Assembly: GCA_009792885.1 (NCBI GenBank)
Contig: WMCF01000021.1
Coordinates: 4,499,690-4,563,689, forward strand
DNA: 64,000 nt
Reading direction: 5' to 3'
Source: Eremophila alpestris peregrina
Lineage: Eukaryota; Chordata; Aves; Passeriformes; Alaudidae
Below are positions 63,601 through 64,000 of this stretch, piece after piece. How positions within the stretch are numbered: the first letter of the stretch is position 1; every line of letters begins with the position of its first letter. The position numbers and the translations under genes were made by a program. The notes under the pieces are model-generated. The model did not search any database and was not told where the DNA came from. It worked only from the letters and a program-made list of their open reading frames with translations.

Positions 63601-64000
63601 GGAAAAAAAAGGAAAAAGAAAAAAAGGATAAGACTCCAAGTTATGAATGGGAAAGGAAAGTTGTATGCCTGCCTAAAGCACTGAAAACCATTGTGGAAGA
63701 GGATTTCTGAAGACAGGAGGTCTTCATTAAGATTTAGGGGCTAATCCTAGGGAATCTCATTGCTCTGAACAGGGAACACAGATGCCAACACCTGAATGAC
63801 AGCAGACAAATGCAGACACTGCCACCTCCCCACAGAGACACCCATGCACGGGATTCCCCAGAGTAAAAGCCTCTGCTCTGTCACAGCAGAGTCACTGGGG
63901 AACAAACTAAAATCCTCCCTGCATCAGCAAAACGACTCACAGAAAGTTACATAAAACTCTGGGTTCTCTGTTTATCAGGCTGTGCCTCCAAAGCCATGAG
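63601..64000. other. Purine tract then noncoding DNA
   Basis: A purine-rich run of G and A covers about 63591-63632. The remaining sequence to the window end shows no recognisable exon. Confidence 0.4.

Noticed and set aside
1..64000. CRISPR arrays, operons, phage or bacterial mobile elements, tRNA or rRNA genes
   Set aside because: No regularly spaced repeats, no compact gene strings and no tRNA- or rRNA-like sequences were seen. The base composition and repeat content are those of a vertebrate nuclear genome.

Overview
The window reads as vertebrate nuclear DNA, most likely from a bird and probably a songbird. It is AT-rich and CpG-depleted, with no operons, no long open reading frames and no bacterial or phage features. 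Two repeat traces support a bird: a decayed CR1-type LINE 3' end (about 12.89-13.24 kb), and about 50 bp resembling the 5' end of a common songbird retroviral LTR (19341-19390). I saw no mammalian Alu, B1 or L1 sequence. The species assignment is an inference.

I could not support any protein-coding gene, tRNA, rRNA or known miRNA. The longest uninterrupted frames are about 110-140 codons, match no family I recognise, often lie opposite each other on the two strands, and are about what chance gives in 64 kb. The window is best described as a gene desert or a very long intron.

Layout: 1-15.9 kb is mostly featureless AT-rich DNA with one 182-base assembly gap (1209-1390), several A-rich or CA-rich low-complexity tracts, and the old CR1 fragment. 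15.9-16.85 kb is dense in TAAT/ATTA homeodomain-type sites and is the best candidate for a deeply conserved element. Further regulatory-element candidates lie at about 22.5-23.2, 25.8-26.2, 28.3-28.8, 32.1-33.0, 39.5-39.75, 44.1-44.3, 49.85-50.2, 50.68-51.03, 57.6-58.1, 58.35-58.53 and 60.4-60.6 kb. Between them are GC-richer, CpG-poor patches of roughly 200-650 bp (about 10.3, 14.5, 23.4, 25.2, 27.2-27.8, 34.0, 52.9 and 63.3 kb).

This arrangement, many candidate elements spread over tens of kilobases without genes, resembles the regulatory deserts around developmental transcription-factor genes. I could not identify the target gene from sequence alone. Sharper local structures include a perfect 17-bp-arm hairpin carrying TEAD-type sites (46961-46998), a 21-bp palindrome (55491-55511), a 10-bp-arm hairpin (34588-34611) and an unusually CpG-retaining block (57590-58080). 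All conservation claims rest on sequence style and motif content and need an alignment to test them.
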